Both the position numbers and the translations under genes were made by a program. A stretch of DNA of 64,000 bases from assembly GCA_023150935.1 (NCBI GenBank), contig JAKLJW010000003.1, forward strand, positions 62,001-126,000, read 5' to 3'. Source of the DNA: Candidatus Binatia bacterium (GTDB lineage: Bacteria; Desulfobacterota; Binatia; HRBIN30). Positions 42,290 to 51,095 of this stretch are shown here, piece after piece. The notes under the pieces are model-generated. The model did not search any database. It was not told where the DNA came from and saw only the letters and a list, made by a program, of their open reading frames with translations. The stretch's first letter is position 1. Each line of letters begins with the position of its first letter.

Positions 42290-43525
42290 ATGATCGATTT
42301 CGAGCTTTCGCCGGAAATCAAGAACAACCGCGACATGGTGCACATGGTGGCCGAGCAGTACATGCGGCCGTTGTCGCACCAGTTCGACGAAAACGAGCAC
42401 GAAAAGCCGTGGGACTTCCTCAACATGATGTGGGAGGCCTCGCGCAACAGCCCGGTCTCCATCGGCGGCGACGGCAAGAAGAAGAAAGCCGATCAGGAAC
42501 CGAGTGCGGCGCCGCAGCGCGGCCTGCTGGCGGCGGTTGCCATCGAGGAGCTTTCGTGGGGCGATGCCGGCCTCTACCTGTCGATCCCCAATCCGGGGCT
42601 CGGCGGCGCCGCTGTCGCCGCCGCCGGCACTCCCGAGCAGCGCCAGCGCTTTCTCGACCGCTTCAAGAGCGGCAAGCCGAAATGGGGCGCGATGGCCTAC
42701 ACCGAACCGCACTGCGGTTCGGACACCGCCGCCATTCAGACGACCGCGCGGCGCGACGGCGATTCGTACGTCCTCAACGGCACGAAGATCTTCGTGACCA
42801 GCGGCCTCATGGCGGCCGAGAAGTCCGAGGGCTTCGTCGTCGTCTGGGCCACCGTCGACAAGTCGGCGGGACGCGCCGGCATCAAGGCGTTCGTCGTCGA
42901 GAACAACACCCCCGGCATGACCGTCGTGAAGTGCGAGAACAAGATGGGCATCCGCGCTTCGGACACGGCGATGATCGTCTTCGAGGACTGCCGCATCCCG
43001 AGCGACAATATCCTCGGTAGCCCGGTGGTGCAGGAAACGACAGAGGGCTTCAAGGGCGCCATGGCGACCTTCGACGCCACCCGACCCGCCGTTGCGGCCA
43101 GCGCCATCGGCATCGGCCGCGCGGCGCTCGACTTCACCCGCGAGGCCCTGGAAAAGGAAGGCGTGAAAGTTCGCTATGGGATCGCACGGGCCCGGCTCAC
43201 GGCCATCGAGCGCGACTTCATGGAAATGGAAGCAAACCTCCAGGCCGCCCGCCTGCTGACGTGGCGGGCTTCGTGGATGATGGACCAGGGTATGCGCAAC
43301 AACCTCGAGGCGTCCATGGCGAAGGCCAAGGCCGGCCTGGCGGTGACCCAGGTGACGCAAAAGGCCGTGGAGATACTCGGGCCGCTGGGCTACTCGCGCC
43401 AGTTGCTGCTCGAGAAGTGGATGCGCGACGCCAAGATCAACGACATTTTCGAAGGTACCCAGCAAATCAACCTCATGGTCGTCGCCCGTCGCATCCTGGG
43501 GTATTCGAGCAAGGAGCTCAATTGA
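42290..43525 (+). CDS. Acyl-CoA dehydrogenase, second of a pair
   Basis: 411 residues. The FAD/substrate loop AMAYTEPHCGSDTAAI, KIFVTSGLMAAEKSEGFVVV, KMGIRASDTAMIVFEDCRIP, and the C-terminal catalytic segment DIFEGTQQINLMVVARRIL (Glu as base) are all standard. The N-terminal part has an extra charged insert (GGDGKKKKADQEP, about residues 61-73). It follows the first dehydrogenase by 33 bp and carries its own AAGGAG site. The two may form a heteromer, as seen for some tandem dehydrogenases; this is inference from the missing tail of the first. Confidence 0.9.
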   Translation: MIDFELSPEIKNNRDMVHMVAEQYMRPLSHQFDENEHEKPWDFLNMMWEASRNSPVSIGGDGKKKKADQEPSAAPQRGLLAAVAIEELSWGDAGLYLSIPNPGLGGAAVAAAGTPEQRQRFLDRFKSGKPKWGAMAYTEPHCGSDTAAIQTTARRDGDSYVLNGTKIFVTSGLMAAEKSEGFVVVWATVDKSAGRAGIKAFVVENNTPGMTVVKCENKMGIRASDTAMIVFEDCRIPSDNILGSPVVQETTEGFKGAMATFDATRPAVAASAIGIGRAALDFTREALEKEGVKVRYGIARARLTAIERDFMEMEANLQAARLLTWRASWMMDQGMRNNLEASMAKAKAGLAVTQVTQKAVEILGPLGYSRQLLLEKWMRDAKINDIFEGTQQINLMVVARRILGYSSKELN

Positions 43526-43553
43526 GCGCGGCGCCGGGAGCGACCAGCCGTCC

Positions 43554-44645
43554 ATGTCCACCGCAGCCGTCGGTCTGATCGGCGCCGGCGTCATCGGGCA
43601 CACGCACTCCGCGGCGCTGCAACAGCTCCGTCATTTCTTCGGCGAGCGGCTCGCGCTCGTCGCGGTGGCCGACCCCGATGGCGCCGCGCGCGATCGCTGC
43701 GCCGAGGCCTACGGCTACGCGGCACGATTCGCCGACGGCCTCGATCTGATCCGCCACGCGGACATCAACGCCGTCTTCGTGTGCGCGCCGACACGCCACC
43801 ACGCCGCGCTCGTCCACGCCGCCGCGGAGCGCGGCCTGCACCTGTTCTGCGAGAAACCGCTGGCCATGGACCCCGCCGAAGCGGCCGGCATGGTCGCCGC
43901 CGCGGAGGCCACCGGCGTCACGGCGCAGATCGGGCTCGTGCTCCGCTTTTCCGCCGTCTACACGGTCATGCGTGCTCTCGCGCGCGACCCGCGCGCCGGG
44001 CCCCCACGAGCGGTGTTCTTCCGCGACGACCAGTGCTTCCCGATTCGCGGCCTGCACAGCAGCGCCTGGCGCGCCGACCGCAGCCTCACCGCCGGCGGCA
44101 CGCTCGTCGAACACGGGGTCCACGACCTCGACCTGCTGACGTGGATGTTCGGGCCGGTACGCCGGCTACGCGCGTGGGAGCAGAACCACGCCGGCCATGC
44201 CGGGATCGAGGACTACGTCGCCGTCGAACTGGAGTTCGGCACCGGACTGCGGGCACAACTGCTGAACCTGTGGCACGACATGGTGCAGCGACCTTCCAAC
44301 CGCCGTCTGGAGATCTTCTGCCAGAGCGCATTCGTCGCCAGCGACCATGACATGGGGGGACCGATGCGCTGCCAGTTCGGGGACGACGTGGAAGCGGAGG
44401 TCGCCGCGGACGAGGTGCAGCGCCGTTTCATCGAGCTGTACCCGAGCCTGCCTGCCGAGCTGCACGTGTGGGCCGGCGTACCGTATCTCGTCCAGGATCA
44501 CGCCTTTGTTAACGCCGTGCTCGGCGGGCCCCGCATCGGCCCGACGTTACGTGAAGGGCTCGCCGCCCAACAGCTCGCCGCCGCAGTCTACGAAGCCGCG
44601 CGCAGCGGCAAGGAGATGGAGATCGGCGGTGGCGGATTCGTCTGA
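43554..44645 (+). CDS. Gfo/Idh/MocA-family oxidoreductase
   Basis: 363 residues. The NAD(P)-binding start VGLIGAGVIGHTHSAAL, VFVCAPTRHHAALV and the family signature CEKPLAMDPAEA (about residues 100-111) are clear, followed by GGTLVEHGVHDLDLLTWMFG with the likely catalytic His/Asp. Family members oxidise sugars, inositols, or similar alcohols; the substrate here is unknown. It starts 28 bp after the acyl-CoA dehydrogenase gene. Confidence 0.88.
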   Translation: MSTAAVGLIGAGVIGHTHSAALQQLRHFFGERLALVAVADPDGAARDRCAEAYGYAARFADGLDLIRHADINAVFVCAPTRHHAALVHAAAERGLHLFCEKPLAMDPAEAAGMVAAAEATGVTAQIGLVLRFSAVYTVMRALARDPRAGPPRAVFFRDDQCFPIRGLHSSAWRADRSLTAGGTLVEHGVHDLDLLTWMFGPVRRLRAWEQNHAGHAGIEDYVAVELEFGTGLRAQLLNLWHDMVQRPSNRRLEIFCQSAFVASDHDMGGPMRCQFGDDVEAEVAADEVQRRFIELYPSLPAELHVWAGVPYLVQDHAFVNAVLGGPRIGPTLREGLAAQQLAAAVYEAARSGKEMEIGGGGFV

Positions 44646-44699
44646 GGGGTCCCGAAGTCGACGCCTCGACTTTTCGACCGGTCCGTTTACCCTGCTGCC

Positions 44700-45500
44700 A
44701 TGCGTCTGACGTCTTACGGCGGCAAGACGGCGTTCGTGACCGGAGCATCGAGCGGCATGGGCCGGCTGCTGGCGGTGCGTTTCGCGGCCGCCGGAGCCAA
44801 CCTCGCCCTGGTGGCGCGGCGCGAAACCGAACTGGCCGGCGTGGCCGCCGAAATCGAGCGTCTCGGGAGCCGCGCCCTCGTGCTGCCCTGCGACGTTGCC
44901 GACCGCACCCAGGTCTTCGCGGCGGCGGATCTGGCGGTACGCAAGTTCGGCGGCGTCGACATCCTGGTGAACAACGCCGGCTACGGACGCCATCGCCGCT
45001 TCCTCGATTGGGACGTCGACGACATCGAACGCATCGTCCGCGTCAACTTCCTCGGCACGGTGTACGCTACCAAGGCGTTGCTGCCCCAGATGGTCGAGCG
45101 GGGAGCGGGCTGGATCGTCTTCATGGCCTCGGTCGCCGGCAAGATCGGCGTGCCGGACGAGAGCGCCTACGCGGCCTCGAAGTTCGCCATGGTCGGTCTC
45201 GCCGAGGCGCTGTCGATCGAGGTCGAGGACGCGGGAGTTCACGTGCTCACCGTCTGCCCGGGAGCGATCGACACGGATTTCTTCGATGCGGAGGCTTTGA
45301 AGCGCATGCCTGCCGTGGCGCGGCGTACGCTGACGGCGCCGCGTCGCGTGGTCGATGCCGTCGTGGAAGCCCTCGCTCGCGGCAAGAGAGAGATCACCGT
45401 GCCGCGGTTTATCGGCGCCGGCTACGTCGTCAAGGCACTGGCGCCGGAGTTCATGCGTCGTAACACGAAACGTACGACGATCGGCGGCCGCCGCCGGTAA
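44700..45500 (+). CDS. Short-chain dehydrogenase/reductase
   Basis: 266 residues of classical SDR form: cofactor motif TGASSGMG (14-21), NNAGYG, the catalytic Ser in FMASVAG, and YAASK (about 159-163). RRETE at the end of strand 2 favours NADP. TVCPGAIDTDFF is the usual segment after the active site. The C-terminal basic tail (MRRNTKRTTIGGRRR) is short. It follows the Gfo/Idh gene by 54 bp and probably belongs to the same transcript as the acyl-CoA dehydrogenases. Confidence 0.9.
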   Translation: MRLTSYGGKTAFVTGASSGMGRLLAVRFAAAGANLALVARRETELAGVAAEIERLGSRALVLPCDVADRTQVFAAADLAVRKFGGVDILVNNAGYGRHRRFLDWDVDDIERIVRVNFLGTVYATKALLPQMVERGAGWIVFMASVAGKIGVPDESAYAASKFAMVGLAEALSIEVEDAGVHVLTVCPGAIDTDFFDAEALKRMPAVARRTLTAPRRVVDAVVEALARGKREITVPRFIGAGYVVKALAPEFMRRNTKRTTIGGRRR

Positions 45501-45610
45501 CCCCCGGCTCGGCGCGGCGCGCTTCCCGCTCCACGCTCCCGGCTTCACGCCGCCCCGGTTGACCGTGCCGCGGCACGTTCGTAATAGGAACGCGGAGGTC
45601 AATCGACTGC

Positions 45611-45826
45611 ATGTCTGCCGGTAGCCCGTCCGCCCTGACCGTCTTGCGCGTTCCGCGCGGCGCCGCTGCGCCGAACGAGGCCGCGCTGCGTGCCGCCATC
45701 GAACTCGACCGTACCCGCCTGCGTCTGTCCGGCAACTCGGCGGCGCGCGACCTGCGGGTTGCCGGCCCTTACCACATCAAGGTCGACGGGCAGGACCTGG
45801 ACGAGTACGTCGTCTGGGACGTTTGA
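45611..45826 (+). CDS. Small hypothetical protein, 71 aa
   Basis: 71 residues, soluble, with a mixed beginning (SAGSPSALTVLRVPRGAAA) and an acidic, aromatic end (VDGQDLDEYVVWDV) not expected from a shadow frame. GGAGG lies 13 nt upstream of the ATG, a little far. No family is recognised. It ends 69 bp before the TonB-dependent receptor and might be a leader of that locus. Confidence 0.45.
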   Translation: MSAGSPSALTVLRVPRGAAAPNEAALRAAIELDRTRLRLSGNSAARDLRVAGPYHIKVDGQDLDEYVVWDV

Positions 45827-45895
45827 CCGGGCGGCCGCCGTCTGGTGCCTGCGGTCGCTTTGCCCACCGCATGCGCCCTGCTGTATGGTGCGCCC

Positions 45896-47923
45896 ATGTG
45901 TCTGCCCCGGGGCCGGCCTGACCCGATACGCATCCTGCTGGGCATCGCTGCGGTCTGCGTTGTCGGTTTGTGTACCGACGTCCGGGCGCGCGCGGAGGAG
46001 CCGCCGCCGGTGTCTGCGCAGCGCGAAATGCTGCTGTTCGACGAACCGGTCATCACCGCGGCGGCCAAGCGCGAGCAACGCGTGTCGGACGCTCCGGCCG
46101 CCGTCAGCGTCATCACGCGCGCGGACATCAGGCGCTTCGGTTATCGCACCCTGGCCGAGGCGCTGCGTTCGCTGCGCGGCTTCTACAGCACTTACGACCG
46201 CAGTTACGACTACATCGGCGTGCGCGGTTTTCAGCTCCCCGGCGACTACAACAACCGCCTCCTGCTGCTCGTCAACGGCCATACGTACAACAACTCCGTC
46301 TACCAGCAGGCGCCGGTCGGCTTCGATTTCGGCATCGACATGGAAGCGATCGAACGCATCGAAGTCGTGCGCGGTCCCGGCTCGGCGCTTTACGGCGGCA
46401 GCGCCATGTTTGCCGTCATCAACGTGATCACCACCGGCGCCCGCGATCTCCCCGGTGTGCGGGCGCTTTTCGAGGTGGGCAGCTTCCAGCGCCTGCGCGG
46501 ACAGGTGTCGGCGGGTCATGTGTTCGGCAATGGGATCGAGGTCTTCGCCAGCGGCTCGATCGTCGACATCGCGGGCCCGCACGAGCTGTATTTCCCGGCC
46601 TATCAATCGCCCGAGACCAACAACGGCATCGCCGTCGACGTCGACGGGGAGAGCGCCTACGACGTCTTCGTCAGCGCCCGCTATGGCGACCTGTTCGTGC
46701 AGGGCGGCGCCAACCGGCGCGACAAGAACATCCCGACCGGCAGCTTCGACACCACCTTCAACGATCCGGGCAACGACCAGATCGACGAGCGCTGGTTTGC
46801 CGAAGCGCAGTACACCTTGCGCGATTTGCTCCCGAAGTTGCAGGCGTCGGCCCGCCTTTTCTACGACGGCTACCGCTACCACGGCATCTTCGTTTACGGC
46901 AGCGGCGACGAGCGCTACCAGAACGAGGACCTCGCCTTGAGCAACTGGCTGGGTGGTGAGTTGCGCGCCGAGTACGAGATCTTCGCCCGCAACTACCTGA
47001 TGCTCGGCACCGAGGCGTCCTACTACCCCGACCTCTCGCAGGAAAACTACGACGTGCCGGGCGACGTCCTGCTCGACGACGCGCACGACCTGAACAACTG
47101 GGGCGTCTACGCCCAGGACGAATGGGGACTGCCGTACGACCTCACTCTGCTCGTCGGAGTACGATTCGACCGTTACTACAACCGCTTCCAGCAGGCGAGC
47201 CCGCGCGCGGCTCTCATGTGGAAGCCGCGACCGACCACAAACGCGAAGTTCCTGTTCGGTCAGGCATTCCGCGCCCCGAGTCCGTTCGAGCTTTACTATC
47301 AGACCTCCAGCGAAGGCTTTAGCTTCATCGCCAACCCCGACATCGAGCCGGAAACGATCACGACTTACGAGGGCGTGCTGGAGCAGGATCTCTGGTACGG
47401 CGTCAGTGCCGCCGCGTCGGTGTATTACTGGGACCTGGCCGATCTGATCTCCCTCGAAGCGGTGCAAGATCTGCCGGACACGTACGCTTACCTGAACAGC
47501 GGCGACGCGCACGCCGCCGGTTTCGAAATCGAGGTTCGCGTGCCGTTGCCCCACGATGTCATGGCCGGGGCCTCGTACTCGTTGCAGGACGCCCGCCGGG
47601 CGGGTGGCGGGCGCCTGACCAACTCGCCCCAGAACCTCGGCCATCTGGGCGCGACCTTCCCGCTGCCGTTCGGAGTGCAGGGGGGTGCGGAGTTGGACAT
47701 CGTCGGGCCGCGCAGGACCCTGCAAGGCAGCGACGTCGCCACCACAACGATCGCCAATCTCAACCTGAACTACGCTACGCCCCTCGAAGGTCTGGGGGTG
47801 TCGGCCGGATTCTACAACCTCTTCGATCAGACTTATGCCGATCCGGGGGGGCCGGACCTGCGCGAAAACGTGATCCGGCAGAACGGCTTCACGTTCCGGG
47901 TTCAGGTTCGATACGCTTTCTGA
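45896..47923 (+). CDS. TonB-dependent outer-membrane receptor
   Basis: 675 residues. A signal peptide ([20 protein letters not shown]...) ends near residue 35. The plug domain starts [14 protein letters not shown] and holds [33 protein letters not shown] and [16 protein letters not shown]. The long beta barrel ends [13 protein letters not shown] with a C-terminal aromatic, as required for outer-membrane insertion. Barrel features include [18 protein letters not shown] and [12 protein letters not shown]. It probably takes up a substrate for the proteins encoded after it; nothing identifies the substrate. It is followed after 11 bp by a periplasmic binding protein gene. Confidence 0.93.
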   Translation: MCLPRGRPDPIRILLGIAAVCVVGLCTDVRARAEEPPPVSAQREMLLFDEPVITAAAKREQRVSDAPAAVSVITRADIRRFGYRTLAEALRSLRGFYSTYDRSYDYIGVRGFQLPGDYNNRLLLLVNGHTYNNSVYQQAPVGFDFGIDMEAIERIEVVRGPGSALYGGSAMFAVINVITTGARDLPGVRALFEVGSFQRLRGQVSAGHVFGNGIEVFASGSIVDIAGPHELYFPAYQSPETNNGIAVDVDGESAYDVFVSARYGDLFVQGGANRRDKNIPTGSFDTTFNDPGNDQIDERWFAEAQYTLRDLLPKLQASARLFYDGYRYHGIFVYGSGDERYQNEDLALSNWLGGELRAEYEIFARNYLMLGTEASYYPDLSQENYDVPGDVLLDDAHDLNNWGVYAQDEWGLPYDLTLLVGVRFDRYYNRFQQASPRAALMWKPRPTTNAKFLFGQAFRAPSPFELYYQTSSEGFSFIANPDIEPETITTYEGVLEQDLWYGVSAAASVYYWDLADLISLEAVQDLPDTYAYLNSGDAHAAGFEIEVRVPLPHDVMAGASYSLQDARRAGGGRLTNSPQNLGHLGATFPLPFGVQGGAELDIVGPRRTLQGSDVATTTIANLNLNYATPLEGLGVSAGFYNLFDQTYADPGGPDLRENVIRQNGFTFRVQVRYAF

Positions 47924-47934
47924 ACGCTGGCGCC

Positions 47935-48873
47935 ATGAAATCCGGCCTCAAGCGTTTTTTGGCGATCCTCAGCCTGCTGGTCGCCGAGTGGGCGGCTGCC
48001 GGCAGCGTGCCGCGTGTGGCGATCGTCAAGAGCAGTTCCGTCGGTCCCTTCGACGAGGCCATGAAGGCGATTGTGGCGGTGCTGGCCGGCGCCGCGCCGC
48101 AGCCCGAGGTGCTCACCTTCGATCTGGACGGCGACCCGGCTCGCGGCGCGCCGGTGTTCGCCGACGTGCGCCGCGCCGCGCCGCAGTTGGTGGTGACCAT
48201 CGGCTCGCTGGCCACGGCCGCGGCATTGAAGGAAGATGTCGCGGCGCCGCTGGTGTTCTCGATGGTGCTCTATCCGCAACAGAGCGGTTTCCTCTCGGTT
48301 CCGGGACGCCGCGTGACCGGGGCATCGCTGGACATCCCGCTCGACGTGCAGTTCGCCTACCTGCGCCGGTTGTTTCCGAACCGACTCCGCGTCGGCGTTT
48401 TGTACCACCCTGCCGAGACCGGCGCGGTGGTCGAGGAGGCGCGCGGCACCGCCGCCCGCCACGGCTTCGAACTGGTTGGCCGACAGGTCGACGATCCGAC
48501 CCGCGCGCTTGCGGAGTTGGAAAAGCTCATGAACGAGGTCGACGTACTGTGGTCGGTAGCCGACGGCCACGTGTTTACGTCGCAAAACACTTCGGCGTTG
48601 ATCCTTGCCACCATGCGCCGCGGCAAACCGCTGTTCGGGCTGTCAACCGCGCAAGTGCGCGCCGGGGCGCTGGCCGCTCTGTCGTCGGACTACACCGACA
48701 TCGGCAAGCAGACCGGGGAGGTGGCAGTGGCCGTGCTCCGAGCCGGCGACGCGCCCGTGCCGACGGCGGTGCCGCGCAAAGTTGGGCTTGCGCTCAACCT
48801 CCGCACGGCCGAACATCTTGGTGTGAACATCCCGCCCGACCTGCAATCGGAGGCCCGGGAGGTAATCCGGTGA
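47935..48873 (+). CDS. Periplasmic ABC_sub_bind (TrpX-like) substrate-binding protein
   Basis: 312 residues. The signal peptide [19 protein letters not shown] is followed by AAAGS. The PF04392-type fold is visible in [57 protein letters not shown] and [20 protein letters not shown]. Such proteins bind small molecules in the periplasm, normally for an ABC importer. No permease or ATPase is nearby, and the next gene, a hybrid kinase, overlaps it by 4 nt, so it more likely acts as the ligand receptor of that kinase. Confidence 0.85.
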   Translation: MKSGLKRFLAILSLLVAEWAAAGSVPRVAIVKSSSVGPFDEAMKAIVAVLAGAAPQPEVLTFDLDGDPARGAPVFADVRRAAPQLVVTIGSLATAAALKEDVAAPLVFSMVLYPQQSGFLSVPGRRVTGASLDIPLDVQFAYLRRLFPNRLRVGVLYHPAETGAVVEEARGTAARHGFELVGRQVDDPTRALAELEKLMNEVDVLWSVADGHVFTSQNTSALILATMRRGKPLFGLSTAQVRAGALAALSSDYTDIGKQTGEVAVAVLRAGDAPVPTAVPRKVGLALNLRTAEHLGVNIPPDLQSEAREVIR

Positions 48874-51011
48874 ACGCCGCGGCGCCGGCGAAGGCCCGCC
48901 ACGCATCGACGACCTGGGGTTTTTCGACCCGCCTGGCGGTGGCGATGTCGCTGCTCATGGTCGGGGCCTGCGTCGTTTTGAGCTGGGTGCTCGTGCAGCG
49001 CAGTCTGGACGAGATCCGTACGAGCATGCGCAATCGTGGCCAGACCATCGCCGATCACTTTGCCCTTCAGGCCGAACTCACTGTGTTGAGCGGCGACGTC
49101 GACGGCCTGGCGCGGATTGCAGGTGCAGCGTGCGCGCACCCCGATGTGGTTCGATGCCGGGTCGTCGACCGCACCGGGCGCCAGCTCCTGTCGATCGCGG
49201 GCGACGCGGGCACGGGAGCCACCGTGGAGGGATCGGAGGAAGCTGCGGACAGTTGGACCGGCCGGCCCGCCGAGGTGTGGGAATTCCGGGCGCCGGTGGT
49301 AACGACGGACGCACCGCTGCAGCGCGAGGAGCTTGGCTTCCTCGGCGACTCTGCGGTCGAGGAACGGCTGGCGCGCGCGCCGCGGCGCGAGATCGGCACG
49401 GCGATCGTGGGCGTGTCTTCCGCGCCGCTGCGGGCGCTGCGCCAGCGAGTCTTCGTGACCGCCGCTTCGTTCACCGCGTTGGTGACGTTGATAGGTATTG
49501 CCATGGCGGTGCTCTTCGCCAAGGCCATCACGCGGCCGCTGGCCGCCCTGGCGAAGGCCACCGAGAAGATCGCCGGCGGCGAGCTGCACACCACGGTACC
49601 CGTGAGTAGAAGCGATGAAGTCGGGCATCTTGCGGAGTCGTTCAACGAGATGGTGCAAAGCCTGGCGCGTAGTCGGGCGGAAATCGAGGAGCACAACCGC
49701 ACCCTCGAGGAACGGGTCCGGGCACGAACCGAGCGCCTGGAAGCGATGAACCGCGACCTGATGGAAGCCAAGACGGCGGCCGAGGCGGGCAACCGTGCCA
49801 AGTCGGAGTTCCTTGCCAACGTCAGTCACGAGATCCGCACGCCGATGAACGGCGTCATGGGCATGATCGACCTGCTGCTCGACACCCCGCTCAACGAGGA
49901 GCAGCACGAGTATGCCGCCACGGTCAGAGAGAGCGCCTCCACGCTTCTCGAGATCATCAACGACATCCTCGATTTCTCGAAGATCGAAGCCGGCCGTTTC
50001 GAGCTCGATGTGGGCGAGTTCGACCTGCGCCACGCTCTCGACGCGGTGACCAAACCGCTGGGAATCCGCGCGACGCAAAAGGGCCTGACGCTCACCTACG
50101 CTATCGGAGCGGATGTCCCCGAAGTCATAGTCGGCGACGGCCGCCGCCTGCAGCAGGTCCTGATCAACCTCGTCGGCAACGCCATCAAGTTCACCGACCG
50201 CGGCTCCGTATCCATCGAAGTCGAGAACGCATCGCCGGCGGCCAACGACGAGATCGATCTGCATTTCACCGTCCGCGACACCGGCATCGGCATCCCGCGC
50301 GACAAACAACTGAGCATCTTCAACGCCTTCGAGCAGGCGGACAACTCCCTGACGCGCAACTACGGCGGCACCGGGCTCGGACTGGCGATCTCGGCCAAGC
50401 TGGTGGACCTGATGGGCGGCAGGATGTGGGTCGAGAGCGATCTGGGCCGCGGCAGCGCCTTCCATTTCGCCGCGAAGCTGCGTAAGGCCACGGCCGTTCG
50501 CAAGCCGGCTCCGGCCGTCGTCGCACCGCCGTCGCCGACCGCGGTGGCGCCGGCCACAAGGGCCCTGCACGTCCTCGTGGCGGAGGACAACGCGATCAAT
50601 CAGAAGCTGATCGTCCGCGTGCTCGAGAAGCTCGGTCATACTGCCGTGGTCGCCGCGGACGGCAACGCGGCCCTTGCGGCGCTCGACCGGGAGCGCTTCG
50701 ACCTGGCACTCATGGACGTGCAGATGCCGCGTCTGGGCGGCTTCGAAGCCACGGCGGCAATCCGCGAACGCGAGAAGGCTACGGGCGCGCACCTGCCGAT
50801 TGTCGCCCTCACCGCGCACGCCGTTAAGGGCGACGAGCAACGTTGCCTGGCAGCGGGAATGGACGCCTACCTCTCCAAGCCGGTCGAAGCCGCCGCACTG
50901 GCGGCAACCATGGAACGGCTGATGGAAGAGCACGCCGCCCGTGCCGAAAGCGCCCTCGCGCGCGAACCGGCCGTGTCGAAGATACGCGACGTCTCGCAAA
51001 CACCCCGTTGA
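48870..51011 (+). CDS. Hybrid sensor histidine kinase
   Basis: 713 residues from a GTG that overlaps the upstream stop, with GGGAGG ahead. Two membrane helices (about 20-42 and 196-217) bracket a ~150-residue periplasmic sensor. HAMP (about 216-270), a coiled coil, a HisKA domain with phospho-His320 ([12 protein letters not shown]), an ATPase domain ([30 protein letters not shown]) and a Pro/Ala linker follow. The C-terminal receiver has VAEDN, phospho-Asp616 (LALMDVQMP) and YLSKPVE. There is no HPt or DNA-binding domain and no response-regulator gene follows, so the phosphate must leave to a protein elsewhere. The periplasmic part probably reads the binding protein encoded upstream. Confidence 0.92.
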   Translation: MNAAAPAKARHASTTWGFSTRLAVAMSLLMVGACVVLSWVLVQRSLDEIRTSMRNRGQTIADHFALQAELTVLSGDVDGLARIAGAACAHPDVVRCRVVDRTGRQLLSIAGDAGTGATVEGSEEAADSWTGRPAEVWEFRAPVVTTDAPLQREELGFLGDSAVEERLARAPRREIGTAIVGVSSAPLRALRQRVFVTAASFTALVTLIGIAMAVLFAKAITRPLAALAKATEKIAGGELHTTVPVSRSDEVGHLAESFNEMVQSLARSRAEIEEHNRTLEERVRARTERLEAMNRDLMEAKTAAEAGNRAKSEFLANVSHEIRTPMNGVMGMIDLLLDTPLNEEQHEYAATVRESASTLLEIINDILDFSKIEAGRFELDVGEFDLRHALDAVTKPLGIRATQKGLTLTYAIGADVPEVIVGDGRRLQQVLINLVGNAIKFTDRGSVSIEVENASPAANDEIDLHFTVRDTGIGIPRDKQLSIFNAFEQADNSLTRNYGGTGLGLAISAKLVDLMGGRMWVESDLGRGSAFHFAAKLRKATAVRKPAPAVVAPPSPTAVAPATRALHVLVAEDNAINQKLIVRVLEKLGHTAVVAADGNAALAALDRERFDLALMDVQMPRLGGFEATAAIREREKATGAHLPIVALTAHAVKGDEQRCLAAGMDAYLSKPVEAAALAATMERLMEEHAARAESALAREPAVSKIRDVSQTPR

Positions 51012-51095
51012 CCCAACGTCAGCCGGCATCGTATCAGCGTAGTGTTCGATCGTGTTTCGCGGCACCGCCCGGAATACGGCAAGACGCGCGATTCG

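Noticed and set aside
45501..45895. Possible cobalamin or other riboswitch ahead of the TonB receptor
   Set aside because: No conserved riboswitch box or plausible multi-stem fold was found by eye; a covariance search would decide.
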